A program made the translations under genes and the position numbers. The notes beneath the pieces were generated by a model that did not search any database, was not told the origin of the DNA, and worked only from the letters and a program-made list of their open reading frames with translations. From positions 1 to 27,158 of IMG/VR virus record IMGVR_UViG_3300020465_000074: DNA of 27,158 bases, one strand, 5' to 3'. Shown piece by piece: positions 20,201-25,738 of the stretch (position 1 is its first letter; every line of letters begins with the position of its first letter). The DNA is from a virus.

Positions 20201-23173
20201 TCCTGCGGTTAATACTTTAATAGATCTCAAAGTATTCTTAGATGTTGTTCTAAATTTATGAATACCAGCAGCAGTAGTTGCTGTTGAGAATCCTATAGTA
20301 TTAATACCAGCAACACCATGTAGAGCATCGTCTGGAGTCTTAAATAATCTAATTCTTGATGGATTTAAAACCTTAACATAATAAGGTGCTCCATTAGTAA
20401 GATATTCAGTAATAGTAGTACTTGGATCTTTAAAAGCAGTAATTCCTATTGGATCATGTCCATTACTATTATAGTATATTAATTGCCCATCTATAAAGTT
20501 ATGGATACCTTTAAATGTAATTGTTTCTTCTTGAATATCTAATCCACCTGAGAAGAATATGTCACGACTATCAAACTGTACTTCCCTAAATCTTGGACCG
20601 ACAATTGGTTCCAACAAACAACCAGTACCATTACCACCAGATAATGAAACTGATATTATTCTATCAATATCAAAATTCTGTTCATCTACAATTATTTCTT
20701 TTACTGTTCCACTAATAACTGGTTCACATAACGCTGTAGTAGCAGCACCCAATACTGTTGTATTGTATTGAGAAACCAAATTTGTACCAACACCTACTGG
20801 GGTCTCTATAACAACCTTAGGTGGATTAACAACATCATATCCAGATCCACCATTAAAAATGTCTATATTCTCTATAGGACCATAATTGATCTTATCATCA
20901 GAAATACATGATCTTATTTGAACACCATTAACCAACAATCCAATATCATTAACTGGTTCTTCTTCTTTAGCACTAACGTTTAAGTCTTGATATAGGTTAA
21001 ACTTGCGAAGAGTTCTATGATCTCTTATCTTTTTATTATCAGTTGATACTGGATATAAGTTGTGAGATACGCCATTAGAAGGTGTTGAATTAAATCCTAT
21101 TGGACTTCCAAAATCAATAGCACTTATTGATTGGTATAATTTAACCTTTCTTCTATCTGTACCTACACCAGCATAATAAACTCCATTATTTTGTAATCCA
21201 ATGGTTGTTCCTGTTCCTGTCTGTAGAGTTGGTTCAGTTGTTCCTGTCCCTGCTCTATAAACAACAGGATCACCGCTATTAAACTTAACCTCAGTTGCGA
21301 AAGTAAACTCTAAGAAATCTATTGGATAGTTTGTTAAGGGATCCGTTTTAGCTGGGCTGGTTAAAAATGGTTCTTCACCAGTTGGAATAGTGTTTACAAT
21401 CGATTCGGCATCTATTTCATAACTTGGAAGTGAATTTGAAGCAACATAACCATAATCATTGTCTTTCGTATAAACATTTAATACGTCAGATAATACTTTA
21501 TTATTACCGTAAGTAATTCCAATTCCAGTATTTTTTGCCGATGCCTTATTAAGAACTCTTCTTATATCATAATAAGCATTTGGATTAGGATCTAAAGACT
21601 CATCTAACCAAATTCTATTTGTTTGTATCAAATTGGGTAGATCAATTTGCGTAATTTGACCGCCACCAACCTCAGTTTGTGTATTTCTTCTTAAAATAAC
21701 AAAACTATCACCTTTTTTTAAACTTGATTTATCAATTTCACTTGCTAACTCAAATGTCGTGTCTCCAGCATCGATAAATCCGTTAATTTGATACCTAGAA
21801 CTAGTATTATAAACCCAAGAATTAGCAAAAACCTGTTTAAATGACTTATTAACACTTTCTACTGGATTTTTAATAGATTCACCTAGATTTTTAACATATA
21901 TCTCTTGTCCTTCGCTTATTAGACTAATATCACCATCAGGTACAAATTCAGATAAAACACCAGTAATTCTTAATTCGGACTTTTTGTTAATATCTCCATT
22001 TTCATAACCAAAAATAGTTTCTGTTGATCTTAAATCAGATGCTATTTCAATATTTTTATCTACACCAGCACATCCAAAAAATTGATTAACTGATTTTGAG
22101 GAATATGTAATAATATTACCATCAACAACAAAATCTCCTGATGTTGGGAACCCAATCGTAGAATCTACTGATATTATCTCCGATCCAGCAGTAACATATT
22201 CCAATACCTTTGATTTTCCTGGTATTGTAAATGTACCTTCGATTAGATCTCTATCACTAAATCCAACAAATAATGAAATTTTATAATATTCTTTTCTATC
22301 TCTTGTTAATATCTCAACTTCAGATACAGATCCACTTGTTTGACTATCTGTAGACTTAGTTATTGTTTGTCCAACTAAATTAGAAGGATTTCCACTTATT
22401 TTCTCTGCTATTATAACTTCTCTACGAATATATTCAGCACCTGATGGTTTAATTAGACGTTCTTCAAGGTCTAAAACTTCAGCATCCTTACCAAATAAGA
22501 CTTTAAAAAGAATTTTTACAGACTCAGATATACCTTTTGATTGATAAAATGATCTAGCAACCTTAATAAAATTACCAACATCAATACCAGAAGCAAATTC
22601 ATTGTCCTCTAAACCAGGTAAGAATGTTTTCTTTAATTTTCTATAAAATTCCTGTAAGAATAGTACACTTAAGTTAGTAACAGTAGAACCTGTAGTATGA
22701 TCAGCAGCATTAGTATCCTTAAATTCTAAAGTTTCTTTATTGACATTCTGTATTGTCGATTCTATACTACTTTTATAATTGGTTACACCACTAAATCCAC
22801 GTATACAACCAGTAAAGGTAGTGTCTGTTTTACCTGTATATGTTATTATTTCATCATCAATCTTTAATAATCCATACTCAGCAGGAAATCCTTTAGTTGA
22901 ATCTACATTAATTGTTGGATTAATAACATCCGTAATTGAAATATCAGAAGTTAATGTAGTTTTACCTGTAATAACTTCAGGAACTAAATTATCAACTTTG
23001 ATATATCGATCAAAGTTTTCTATTATATCACCAGCAGATCCTTGATATTCTAAAGAATTGTAGTAAGTTTTTAGAAAATCAACAGCTAATGGAAAATCAG
23101 CAACCACAAATTCGGGAAGCTGACTTTCTAAGATCTTATTTACCTGAACTCTTTTCTCAAATTCTATGCTCAT
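8207..23173 (-). CDS. 7: Giant gp7-like baseplate wedge protein with YHYH domain and many repeat modules
   Basis: This is a single open frame of 4988 residues. It starts at an ATG one base after the gp6 stop and ends before gp8, which is the position of T4 gene 7 (1032 residues in T4). Residues 202-235 (VARSFYQSKG, ILFKVLFG), 266-271 (LVGQTI) and 301-313 (LFVGFSDRDLIEG) resemble the C-terminal part of T4 gp7 as I recall it (DFYSTKG, FLFKVLY, LVGQTI, LLGRLIAG). The next T4 block (YYVMKIKSN, then IRFVHPVG) has its counterpart only at about 2495-2530 (DYYQNLSYSIKS, then RLIHPAG). Between and after them are repetitive beta-rich modules: at least twelve GG.GY-type repeats, a YHYH-like domain near 1310-1410 (GWAYDGCPIYGPYGY), six F.C...YPR repeats at about 3750-4290, and VNGVLQTPG near 4490. 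The likely role is wedge initiator plus a large peripheral extension. The structural role is confident; the name gp7 is inferred from synteny and motif order. Confidence 0.82.
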   Translation of the reverse strand: MSIEFEKRVQVNKILESQLPEFVVADFPLAVDFLKTYYNSLEYQGSAGDIIENFDRYIKVDNLVPEVITGKTTLTSDISITDVINPTINVDSTKGFPAEYGLLKIDDEIITYTGKTDTTFTGCIRGFSGVTNYKSSIESTIQNVNKETLEFKDTNAADHTTGSTVTNLSVLFLQEFYRKLKKTFLPGLEDNEFASGIDVGNFIKVARSFYQSKGISESVKILFKVLFGKDAEVLDLEERLIKPSGAEYIRREVIIAEKISGNPSNLVGQTITKSTDSQTSGSVSEVEILTRDRKEYYKISLFVGFSDRDLIEGTFTIPGKSKVLEYVTAGSEIISVDSTIGFPTSGDFVVDGNIITYSSKSVNQFFGCAGVDKNIEIASDLRSTETIFGYENGDINKKSELRITGVLSEFVPDGDISLISEGQEIYVKNLGESIKNPVESVNKSFKQVFANSWVYNTSSRYQINGFIDAGDTTFELASEIDKSSLKKGDSFVILRRNTQTEVGGGQITQIDLPNLIQTNRIWLDESLDPNPNAYYDIRRVLNKASAKNTGIGITYGNNKVLSDVLNVYTKDNDYGYVASNSLPSYEIDAESIVNTIPTGEEPFLTSPAKTDPLTNYPIDFLEFTFATEVKFNSGDPVVYRAGTGTTEPTLQTGTGTTIGLQNNGVYYAGVGTDRRKVKLYQSISAIDFGSPIGFNSTPSNGVSHNLYPVSTDNKKIRDHRTLRKFNLYQDLNVSAKEEEPVNDIGLLVNGVQIRSCISDDKINYGPIENIDIFNGGSGYDVVNPPKVVIETPVGVGTNLVSQYNTTVLGAATTALCEPVISGTVKEIIVDEQNFDIDRIISVSLSGGNGTGCLLEPIVGPRFREVQFDSRDIFFSGGLDIQEETITFKGIHNFIDGQLIYYNSNGHDPIGITAFKDPSTTITEYLTNGAPYYVKVLNPSRIRLFKTPDDALHGVAGINTIGFSTATTAAGIHKFRTTSKNTLRSIKVLTAGSDYQYRKLPVQPSGISTSYDTINFKNHGFRDNDLVEYTTMVGMGVDSPTTIEGLDTSLSYRVVKVDENSFKLTHPEDYSRRKYIDLRSSGTGYQVFKYPNISVSIEATSDNNIAVNFTNLVTPIVTGEIIGAYVYEKGSHYGSRVVNHKLKSDIVIQNGRDAEVKAFVENGEIKDVFVLNRGKEYNSLPELEISGPIGSGAQLKPIINNGQLIDVVVINTGIGYSDTSTNVFVNARGHNGLLDARVRELSIDRVNHENTLGNYHLAEDPTTWQYDEENKKRLSDSPDTVTFNISAYSKHLAEHFNDEGVDVAAGTGTHSPIIGWAYDGCPIYGPYGYSDPDDIGEVKRLVSGYVKDIDWFDRPDVPAGFFVNDWRYDANGDLDKHNGRFCKTPEFPNGIYAYFSTLDSDNITPVFPYFIGKTYRLPLIQENISLDQSFDFNTSRLSRNTFPYKVNDRFADNDFLIESNEIIKQKSVVESVTRGVVDSFQVLDGGSKYKVGDFTTFDNTGTNGTGARGIVDEIVGIGVSSIKTDLTKFENSILVWQNENEIQAHFLPSLPLNDEDTVLISGLSTSNYRLNNSFKVGISTNIIGLAKTMNVNNSSAGTVEDIYVNEIPNTVSIGGSIQIGSEILKVLNLYDLEKIIRVRRYGTGIGHTYGSNIDVINNRITIPVKTDYFESKVNQIEYFNPNNSVGLGTTSGSSLDYTYGEISLEVPVPPQTIYVPNHPFTTGQKVKLRKPLAKASFLVGRDDDASNQFYIPNQSSGVSDVYVIDKGTNHIGLATNAGAAKTEAGLYFFGNGSNDYEYTFESDYEQLTANIDRIVSTVITEIGAANTTTHGLQNNDLISLNVVPNVVVGLGSTAPVSVSYNKEHEKLLINTVIFEASDIDTLNNSITINNHGYKTGDKLFYDSDEIASGLTTGGYFVHEIDSNKFNLSETYKDSVSIPPNIVNITSDGGNKHEVSLINPQITVVKNSNLTFGLSTSSLDGFDFKLFYDKEYKNEFINAGVAGETFSVSGVGTVGLGTTGGQIFDFSGNIVGAAVSIGFSTALPSVMYYALEKGGYISTTDTSVLNYSQIKFVDSNYSGDYKVFDVTDETFKISPRSVPEVLTYEKDQCDVIEYSSKSETVVGPIKSVKLISEGFSYKSVPGFTSVTSLRGENANVVALSTSIGKINQIRIIDFGFEYSSDKTLRPEAFIPPVVRIDDLDQIDEVEVVDGGLDYLSSPDLILYNPEIDEVVDRTSLTANVPYQSITGVNVIAPIKGLDSVTHRVVAINNSNGIGIVSMTTNGTVARCVMETPINGYNESPFKEGDEIFVEGIQLFGESGIGTQQSSASGVTVDPSWTGYNSENYKYQFFKVKSYQAINPDILEFDLIGVSTNPGIAKTYQSGYANIINRSKYPTFAPVQKRARFALNETILVKEGLDFVEKDIFVVESREDFIKIDGIDELKMGDRITGSSSGTVATVTGFINNKAKFRVDYSNRQDYGWLDNTGKLSEDFQVIPDNDYYQNLSYSIKSEKTWDDFVDPVNRLIHPAGLKNFSDTIIENKVSAVGIGTTQPVVSSIVLDITSERRVDTINYFDLANDYDVRDDINSKFVNFRNKRLTDYTKCRTNRVIIHDDISGRFSSKGSQDLFTEIEEINTNYAKYLVQIIDPDTFDTQFSDLIVLTSTDNAFILEKTSDFTNIKLGDFSADVDTFNRKTLNFTPTEKFEKDHDLKIIKTSFGSDLVSSGTKEFGCVDLVGKNVDVAVGRTTFTGSISGTTLTSEDFDLTSVSKVGIGTTLTGPGIEDGTEIVSIDSTHTATLSKSNTRPSTNNLGFMDVTIGRRAIPLGVTTTTIAEFSHTDFNAFYANSIIKDKVTGELDYNELIINYDGESTYISEIYGDVLDVSFSSSGLSKVGILTTKVESGTISFDCINDRNSALVVSTNIVGLGTTTAGIGTYRFNVPNQPEGSERTLRYESSYSSGKGSSGSIQPIMVTKPLVIENDSTVKSLVRVSCGTTSAIHQVIVIQDKNDDAVTVQYPHVSVGTDTGIGTFGSNTAGQNLEFLFYPDQEFIDTEELIEVQAYNEVFSTLNDFENEPDILEYGPVSSDLILASYDGPNGSRGNKVNFDLKFEGTPIYFKRFNPSDPNTVSTTVGGGSTLTIPNHFFNDNEEITYKEASTFIGVAPVAIGIAATMDNNGFVQTTMPSTVYVKALDPDKIQLFSRKEYVSADDAIPITFTNSGQGNAHKLEMTNKLSKTVIGLDGIIQQPITYTSINHNLPSTIGIGLSQFSLSGISSVQPRDVLKVNNEYMKVEEVGFGTDLVGTINSVNGTIPLVKVKRGCLGLSEQIHVANSNVQVYRGSFNVVDSTAWFLDAPKGNTRTRRSLTNLPYVKAEYSGRTFLRSNYDTNMIFDDLSDSFTGIGRTYTLTVGGANTSTGVSVGNGILFVNGVFQTPLTLNNLGNNYEIVTDTSAGISSVVFTGISSENGQKIQSEFDINQNQIPRGGLIVSLGSTVGRGYAPLVGARVHPKLVNGTIGSIVGVGTSVGPVGGGIQTAHYDHRSGIMTVTTNTGHGFALGTPEAVKVENMWMDCEVQHAGITTNVFQDTDRPLQLVGVASERTFEVFAGICTIPHNYFKNGEVWAYYDELTFGSGYRNPVSIGVNDINYLHKFVSSTNNSITAYTGSFMGESFTPTKADYNSVTGDLLLTIDGSHTIPAPVDYKVNYAEYDSIAGIMTVSAGKHYDVSGADYNPQTGDMVLNIGKHSLNTTNKVKIAPNSLTFSCEFGGTAAEKTYPRSSGTGNPAGGADPAYDTFISITAVDTDAGTITVNVLSTTPSTNVDDHTFVSAISGAVFVPHKFTNNEQVKFDDNSITFTCAMDNNGSDHTYPRVTDPSSNKWLVVSSATDTQFETNVGTSPIVAYTPTTGTTYDPNTGLMVLEIGTHTIKSGTSVRLEQESIKFSCGFGGATGTAAQKSYPRSNGNDPYYNTAITVQATTDTTITLQVLTTIPSTNTDPHTFVSATAGAVKSGGFYEHTFKSSTDNGMSGTKSLKIAQGGLTFRCSKDADMSLHPYPRTTDPAYDAYLPITSVSPNTFMTNVGPGGGAGTGAVVTARVAYNDHKFVSSSSPISSSNGGTLTISDAKYDPASGIMTVTTNSNHGFGVMETHTIENAVYNPNVGIVTITTDTQHGFSNGDYVKIEEESLVFNCSKDSYLSEHAYPRKGDPIHNKWVQISNKTDFKFEIQCLTNIPASDTSLHNFIRAKDNQLRKASSHVQFVANTLTFTCNQDSHRTTHDYPRTTDPIHNRPVGIEEIPSNTSFTINVGKSPAGTGGSLEFTIENSGSGYVNPEIIVPQPVYENMPVVGTSRLGVGKTTDTGVNLLLDLKVGAAKTTVGIGSTLFEISEFDIARDGHSFKIGDRLKPIGLVPAVGLQEPLQEFELNVVEVFNDYFSAWQFGEIDFIDDIRLMQNGRRRRFPLFFNGQLLSFETDKNEALSESIDLNAVLLIFVNGVLQTPGIAYQFEGGTTFTFTEPPDSGDKVDVFFYLGQRGVDVELVDIQETIRPGDQVRLHGHPSLGEETFPQDKDRVVKEILTSNLVETNIYSGPGIDEFNDRPLEWIKQKTDLSIQGSLVVKSRESIEPQIYPTAKIIADVETNTGTQQNGGIFVDDAEAFFYEEGPIRLDPQDRYSVNIAAVDALMLPGSTKSDGTEVKRPAGATATIELNSLASIGNTSQYKLDSISVTDGGFGYTVAPTVKLPDPDGLFTGGANNVWSGTGVTATATANIVDGSVISIDITNPGFGYSGISSHHASWPIQPQVLIESPQYESEKITSISNVQGFSGIITGISTTTGTNNHPLAIKFFFQAIGNYSVSDLLVGYPVMIKDTKIGDGIVSVDSHDTSIVGIGTSFADNIYKVHDIASSGRTGEITCNILSTTNHVGLASTGGFDQTNIGITTSLGRLSWGRLYNATRDSNPISIGVTGFTVDVGLSSFPTIQRKNYTDSSLKGLRNTGAIRLQVL
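10350..11930 (-). repeat. Six-copy protein repeat (F.C ... YPR) inside the giant gp7-like gene
   Basis: Six degenerate repeats of roughly 75-150 residues are encoded here (residues about 3750-4290). Each copy has F-x-C (FSCEF, FTCAM, FSCGF, FRCSK, FNCSK, FTCNQ), then about 10-15 residues later a YPR motif (KTYPRS, HTYPRV, KSYPRS, HPYPRT, HAYPRK, HDYPRT), then usually DP. The repeats are clear at protein level and diverged at DNA level. The evenly placed single cysteine suggests a folding unit, but its function is not known to me. Confidence 0.8.
18940..19260 (-). other. YHYH-like domain encoded within the giant gene
   Basis: Residues about 1305-1411 of the giant protein contain GWAYDGCPIYGPYGY and, further on, FPYFIG, both hallmarks of the YHYH domain. 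The tetrad that names the family reads YAYF here (near residue 1391), so both signature histidines are lost. The domain is common in cyanophage structural proteins; its role is unknown. A structural rather than metal-dependent role is an inference. Confidence 0.75.
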
Positions 23174-23174
23174 T

Positions 23175-25118
23175 CTACTTTCTTTCTATTGTTCCGTTAG
23201 AATAACTTGATGTGTAATAATCTCTTGAGAATACAACGCCTGATACGTCTTCACCCGATGCAATTACATCCTTAACCATATTTATCTTACTATTAGAAAC
23301 GTCAAAACTCAGGTACAAATCCTTTAATCCAATTACATCATTAGAATCTGGGAATGCCTGTATCTCAATCAAGTTATTTAGAGCAAGTGTAGAAGTGATA
23401 TTGACAGTATTTAAGACAATTTCACCTTTTTTATAATTTACTATACCAACATCTTTAGATACAATCTTCATTTCATTCTTGTCATCCTTAGAAACAATAC
23501 AAATAACACCCTTTCCACTACCATCCAATTTACCATTAGCATTTGTATTGGGAATATCAGTCAAATAAACAGTTTTACTATAACCTGAAATGTTAAATCC
23601 AGTACTCTTAATGTTAAACCCTTCAGGGTTAATATGGAAACGATTTCCAAAACATAACTCATATTGAGCAAATTGATTGATTAATGCTTTTAAATCTCTT
23701 CTAATTCTTACTGTTGTAATGTTTGAAGTGATTGCTTCATTAACCCTATCAATCAACTGATTAATTTTACTATATTTAAATCTGCCACCAAACTTATTAA
23801 TGTCAACATTATCAGAATATGTAGTAAGAGAATCTAAAATATTTGCTTGTAAGTTGGAAGCATTTGTAATTTGTGCTGTGTTATAATAAACTGTTGAATC
23901 TATTTCAACATATAGTATCTTAAGATCAACAATTTCGGAATTTATACCAGCAATAGCATAACTTTTTAACTTATTTTTGATTTGTTGCTTATCAAAATCG
24001 GATACATAAGTACCATTTCTTGGTTTAATACTAATCTGAACTTTACCAAATTGTGGAGGATCTAATTCTTCACCACCAACAACAGCAACAGACTCTGTTG
24101 CAGGGTAAATTGTCTGTATTATTGCCTCATAATCCCTTGGTGTAACCGCCCTGTATTGTGCCGAATATAGTCTAGGAGCCAAATACTTAATAGATGATAA
24201 ATTCTCGTTCTCAGAACCATTTGAGGCACTTACAACAGTATTTACTGTAACAACTGTGTTAGGTTTAATGGGAACGTTATTGTGGTCAACAAAAGTACCA
24301 CCAAAATCAAAGGATCGTGCTCCATTACCCTCTGTACCATCAGTTATAATGTATCTAACATTAATTTTATCACCTGTTTCTAACTTTTTACCAAAGAATC
24401 CATCACCAAATAGTAATTCAATCTTTTCATCTTGAACTTCTTGTAGTAAGAAAATTTCAGAATCTTTGTTTAAGTTTAAAATATTATCAACTTTCTTATA
24501 TTCTCTACCTGTACCAGTAATATTTGTAGGTTTTACATTAACTACAATGGTAGAAGTGTCAATATTGCTATTTCCAAGTATAAATCTTTGATCTTGTTCA
24601 GTATTTACTAAAAAAGCACCGTTTATAAGGGTTCCTTGAACAATATCTACGGAAAAATCAGCATATCTCTTACCATTATTGGTATAAAGGTTCGCTGTTG
24701 TTGCTTCTGAGACTGAAAAACGGTAAGATGTGTCATTTACAGTACCAATGCATACTAAACCAGGATTTAATGTAATAAAAGGTATCTGATCTGGTTGACC
24801 TATCTTAGGATCATCGATCTCAACGGTAAAAGTAACGGATGCTTTTGCTCCAGTCCTTGATCTAGGAACATATCCAATGTTACGAGCAAGCGATATAACA
24901 TTTTCTCTTACGGTTGCAGAGTCCAAAAATGACTCATTTGCCACCAAATTCGCATTAAATGAGTTAATATACGTATTATACGCTAAAGTATCAATTAAAA
25001 CTGAAAAATTAGACCCTTCAAAGTCAAAATCAGTGAAATTTGTGTTTGAAGCAAGGTGATTTTTTATCTCAGTTTTAATTTGATCATAATCTAGGTTGGT
25101 AAATTGTGTAAATGGCAT
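23175..25118 (-). CDS. 6: Baseplate wedge protein gp6 (baseplate J-like)
   Basis: This protein is 647 residues, close to the 660 of T4 gp6. The N-terminal part has the gp6 pattern: a short helical start, then FTDFDFEGSNFSVLIDTLAYNT at about 27-48, then NLVANESFLDSATVRENV and the NIGYVPRS block. T4 gp6 has the equivalents DFEGSRLNVLCDLLAYNT and NGYLPTSKS. A middle part with LAPRLYSAQYRAVTPRDYEA near 310-330 is the typical baseplate J-like segment. gp6 dimers tie neighbouring wedges into the ring around the hub and drive the sheath-contraction switch. The ATG is preceded by AGGTAA on the minus strand, a fair ribosome binding site. It starts four bases after the gp25 stop, and the giant gp7-like gene starts one base after its own stop, so the three are expected to be translated from one late message. 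Confidence 0.95.
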   Translation of the reverse strand: MPFTQFTNLDYDQIKTEIKNHLASNTNFTDFDFEGSNFSVLIDTLAYNTYINSFNANLVANESFLDSATVRENVISLARNIGYVPRSRTGAKASVTFTVEIDDPKIGQPDQIPFITLNPGLVCIGTVNDTSYRFSVSEATTANLYTNNGKRYADFSVDIVQGTLINGAFLVNTEQDQRFILGNSNIDTSTIVVNVKPTNITGTGREYKKVDNILNLNKDSEIFLLQEVQDEKIELLFGDGFFGKKLETGDKINVRYIITDGTEGNGARSFDFGGTFVDHNNVPIKPNTVVTVNTVVSASNGSENENLSSIKYLAPRLYSAQYRAVTPRDYEAIIQTIYPATESVAVVGGEELDPPQFGKVQISIKPRNGTYVSDFDKQQIKNKLKSYAIAGINSEIVDLKILYVEIDSTVYYNTAQITNASNLQANILDSLTTYSDNVDINKFGGRFKYSKINQLIDRVNEAITSNITTVRIRRDLKALINQFAQYELCFGNRFHINPEGFNIKSTGFNISGYSKTVYLTDIPNTNANGKLDGSGKGVICIVSKDDKNEMKIVSKDVGIVNYKKGEIVLNTVNITSTLALNNLIEIQAFPDSNDVIGLKDLYLSFDVSNSKINMVKDVIASGEDVSGVVFSRDYYTSSYSNGTIERK

Positions 25119-25122
25119 TATA

Positions 25123-25530
25123 TTACCTAGTTGGTTCTAATAAAAATGTAAATTCTTGACGAGGAACTTCCATACCCACAATATCATAGTAAATTATGAC
25201 TTCTAAAGTATTGGCATCAGGTTGTCCATTAACTTCTACTTCAACATTATCAACTCTAGGTTCAAAATTTTCTATGGTAGTACGAATTTGATCCTGAATT
25301 ACGGTACGAGTCGTATTTGTATACAATTCAAACAGAGATCCACGAATATCCGTACCTAAAAGAGAGTTAAAAAACTTTTCTGTAGGTATTGTCTCAACTA
25401 AATTACGCACAGACCTAGCAATAGCACGTTCATTCTTTAAAATCGGCATATCCTTTGTAATAGGATGCGGTTTAAAGGATAAACTAATGTCTTTAAAGAC
25501 CTGAGATTGACGTTTTATTACTGTAGGCAA
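25123..25530 (-). CDS. 25: Baseplate wedge protein gp25 (TssE-like), TTG start
   Basis: This protein is 135 residues; T4 gp25 is 132. It carries the conserved EPR motif of the gp25/TssE family at residues 90-92, after a helical region that includes RAIARSVRNLVETIPTEKFF. gp25 with gp6 and gp53 forms the core bundle of the wedge and nucleates the contractile sheath. No ATG exists between the upstream in-frame TGA (25551-25549) and the body of the protein, so TTG at 25530 is chosen; it gives the usual N-terminus (PTVIKRQSQVFKDISLSFKP). I see no clear Shine-Dalgarno sequence. A late promoter lies 24 bases upstream. This is the first gene of the late block, directly followed by gp6. Confidence 0.95.
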   Translation of the reverse strand: MPTVIKRQSQVFKDISLSFKPHPITKDMPILKNERAIARSVRNLVETIPTEKFFNSLLGTDIRGSLFELYTNTTRTVIQDQIRTTIENFEPRVDNVEVEVNGQPDANTLEVIIYYDIVGMEVPRQEFTFLLEPTR

Positions 25531-25554
25531 AGCAAACTTAGTATTATGTCACTT

Positions 25555-25562
25555 TATTTATA
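25555..25562 (-). promoter_or_regulatory. T4-type late promoter for gp25-gp6-gp7-like operon
   Basis: The minus strand reads TATAAATA, an exact late promoter. It sits between the terminator of the early cluster and the TTG start of gp25, so the expected transcript begins near 25549 with a leader of about 20 bases. It would drive gp25, gp6 and the giant gp7-like gene. Confidence 0.85.
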
Positions 25563-25572
25563 CGTGATCATT

Positions 25573-25600
25573 AAAAAAGGGAGATTGATTCATCTCCCTT
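25573..25600 (-). terminator. Intrinsic terminator ending the early cluster
   Basis: On the minus strand AAGGGAGAT, a six-base loop and ATCTCCCTT form a perfect 9-bp stem that runs straight into a T tract (TTTTTT counting the last stem bases). It ends the message of the small genes and insulates the late promoter that follows ten bases on. The first base of the stop codon of the 48-residue gene is in the stem and the other two are in the loop. Confidence 0.9.
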
Positions 25601-25736
25601 GCCCTCTAGTTCTTTTCTTTGCTTTATTACGAGAAGTAGCAGAGTATTTTGTGTGCTTACCATCTCCTTGTCGAGTCTTCTTCGGGGTTGCTTCTACATA
25701 AGTACCACCAAAAAGACCTACTTTCATTTTAGCCAT
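25590..25736 (-). CDS. Small basic conserved T4-like cyanophage protein
   Basis: This frame encodes 48 residues beginning MAKMKVGLFGGTYVEATPKK and ending in KKRTRGQGR. Fourteen of 48 residues are K or R and only two are acidic, so it is strongly basic. I recognise it as one of the short conserved proteins of marine T4-like phages, with the GLFGGTYV and RGQG ends kept; its function is unknown. Binding to nucleic acid or to another phage protein is only a guess from charge. The ATG lies two bases after the stop of the preceding 51-residue gene. A second ATG at codon 4 is possible, but the first fits the family start as I recall it. It is the last gene before the terminator. Confidence 0.85.
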   Translation of the reverse strand: MAKMKVGLFGGTYVEATPKKTRQGDGKHTKYSATSRNKAKKRTRGQGR

Positions 25737-25738
25737 AA

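Noticed and set aside
8207-23173. Assembly artefact or fusion of several genes as explanation of the 4988-residue frame
   Set aside because: The frame is continuous with uniform composition and repeated modules, and giant structural genes are known in marine T4-like phages; nothing in the sequence suggests a false join.
25507-25701. 64-residue plus-strand open frame across the terminator
   Set aside because: It is antisense to the small basic protein, the terminator and the gp25 promoter, all of which have better support.
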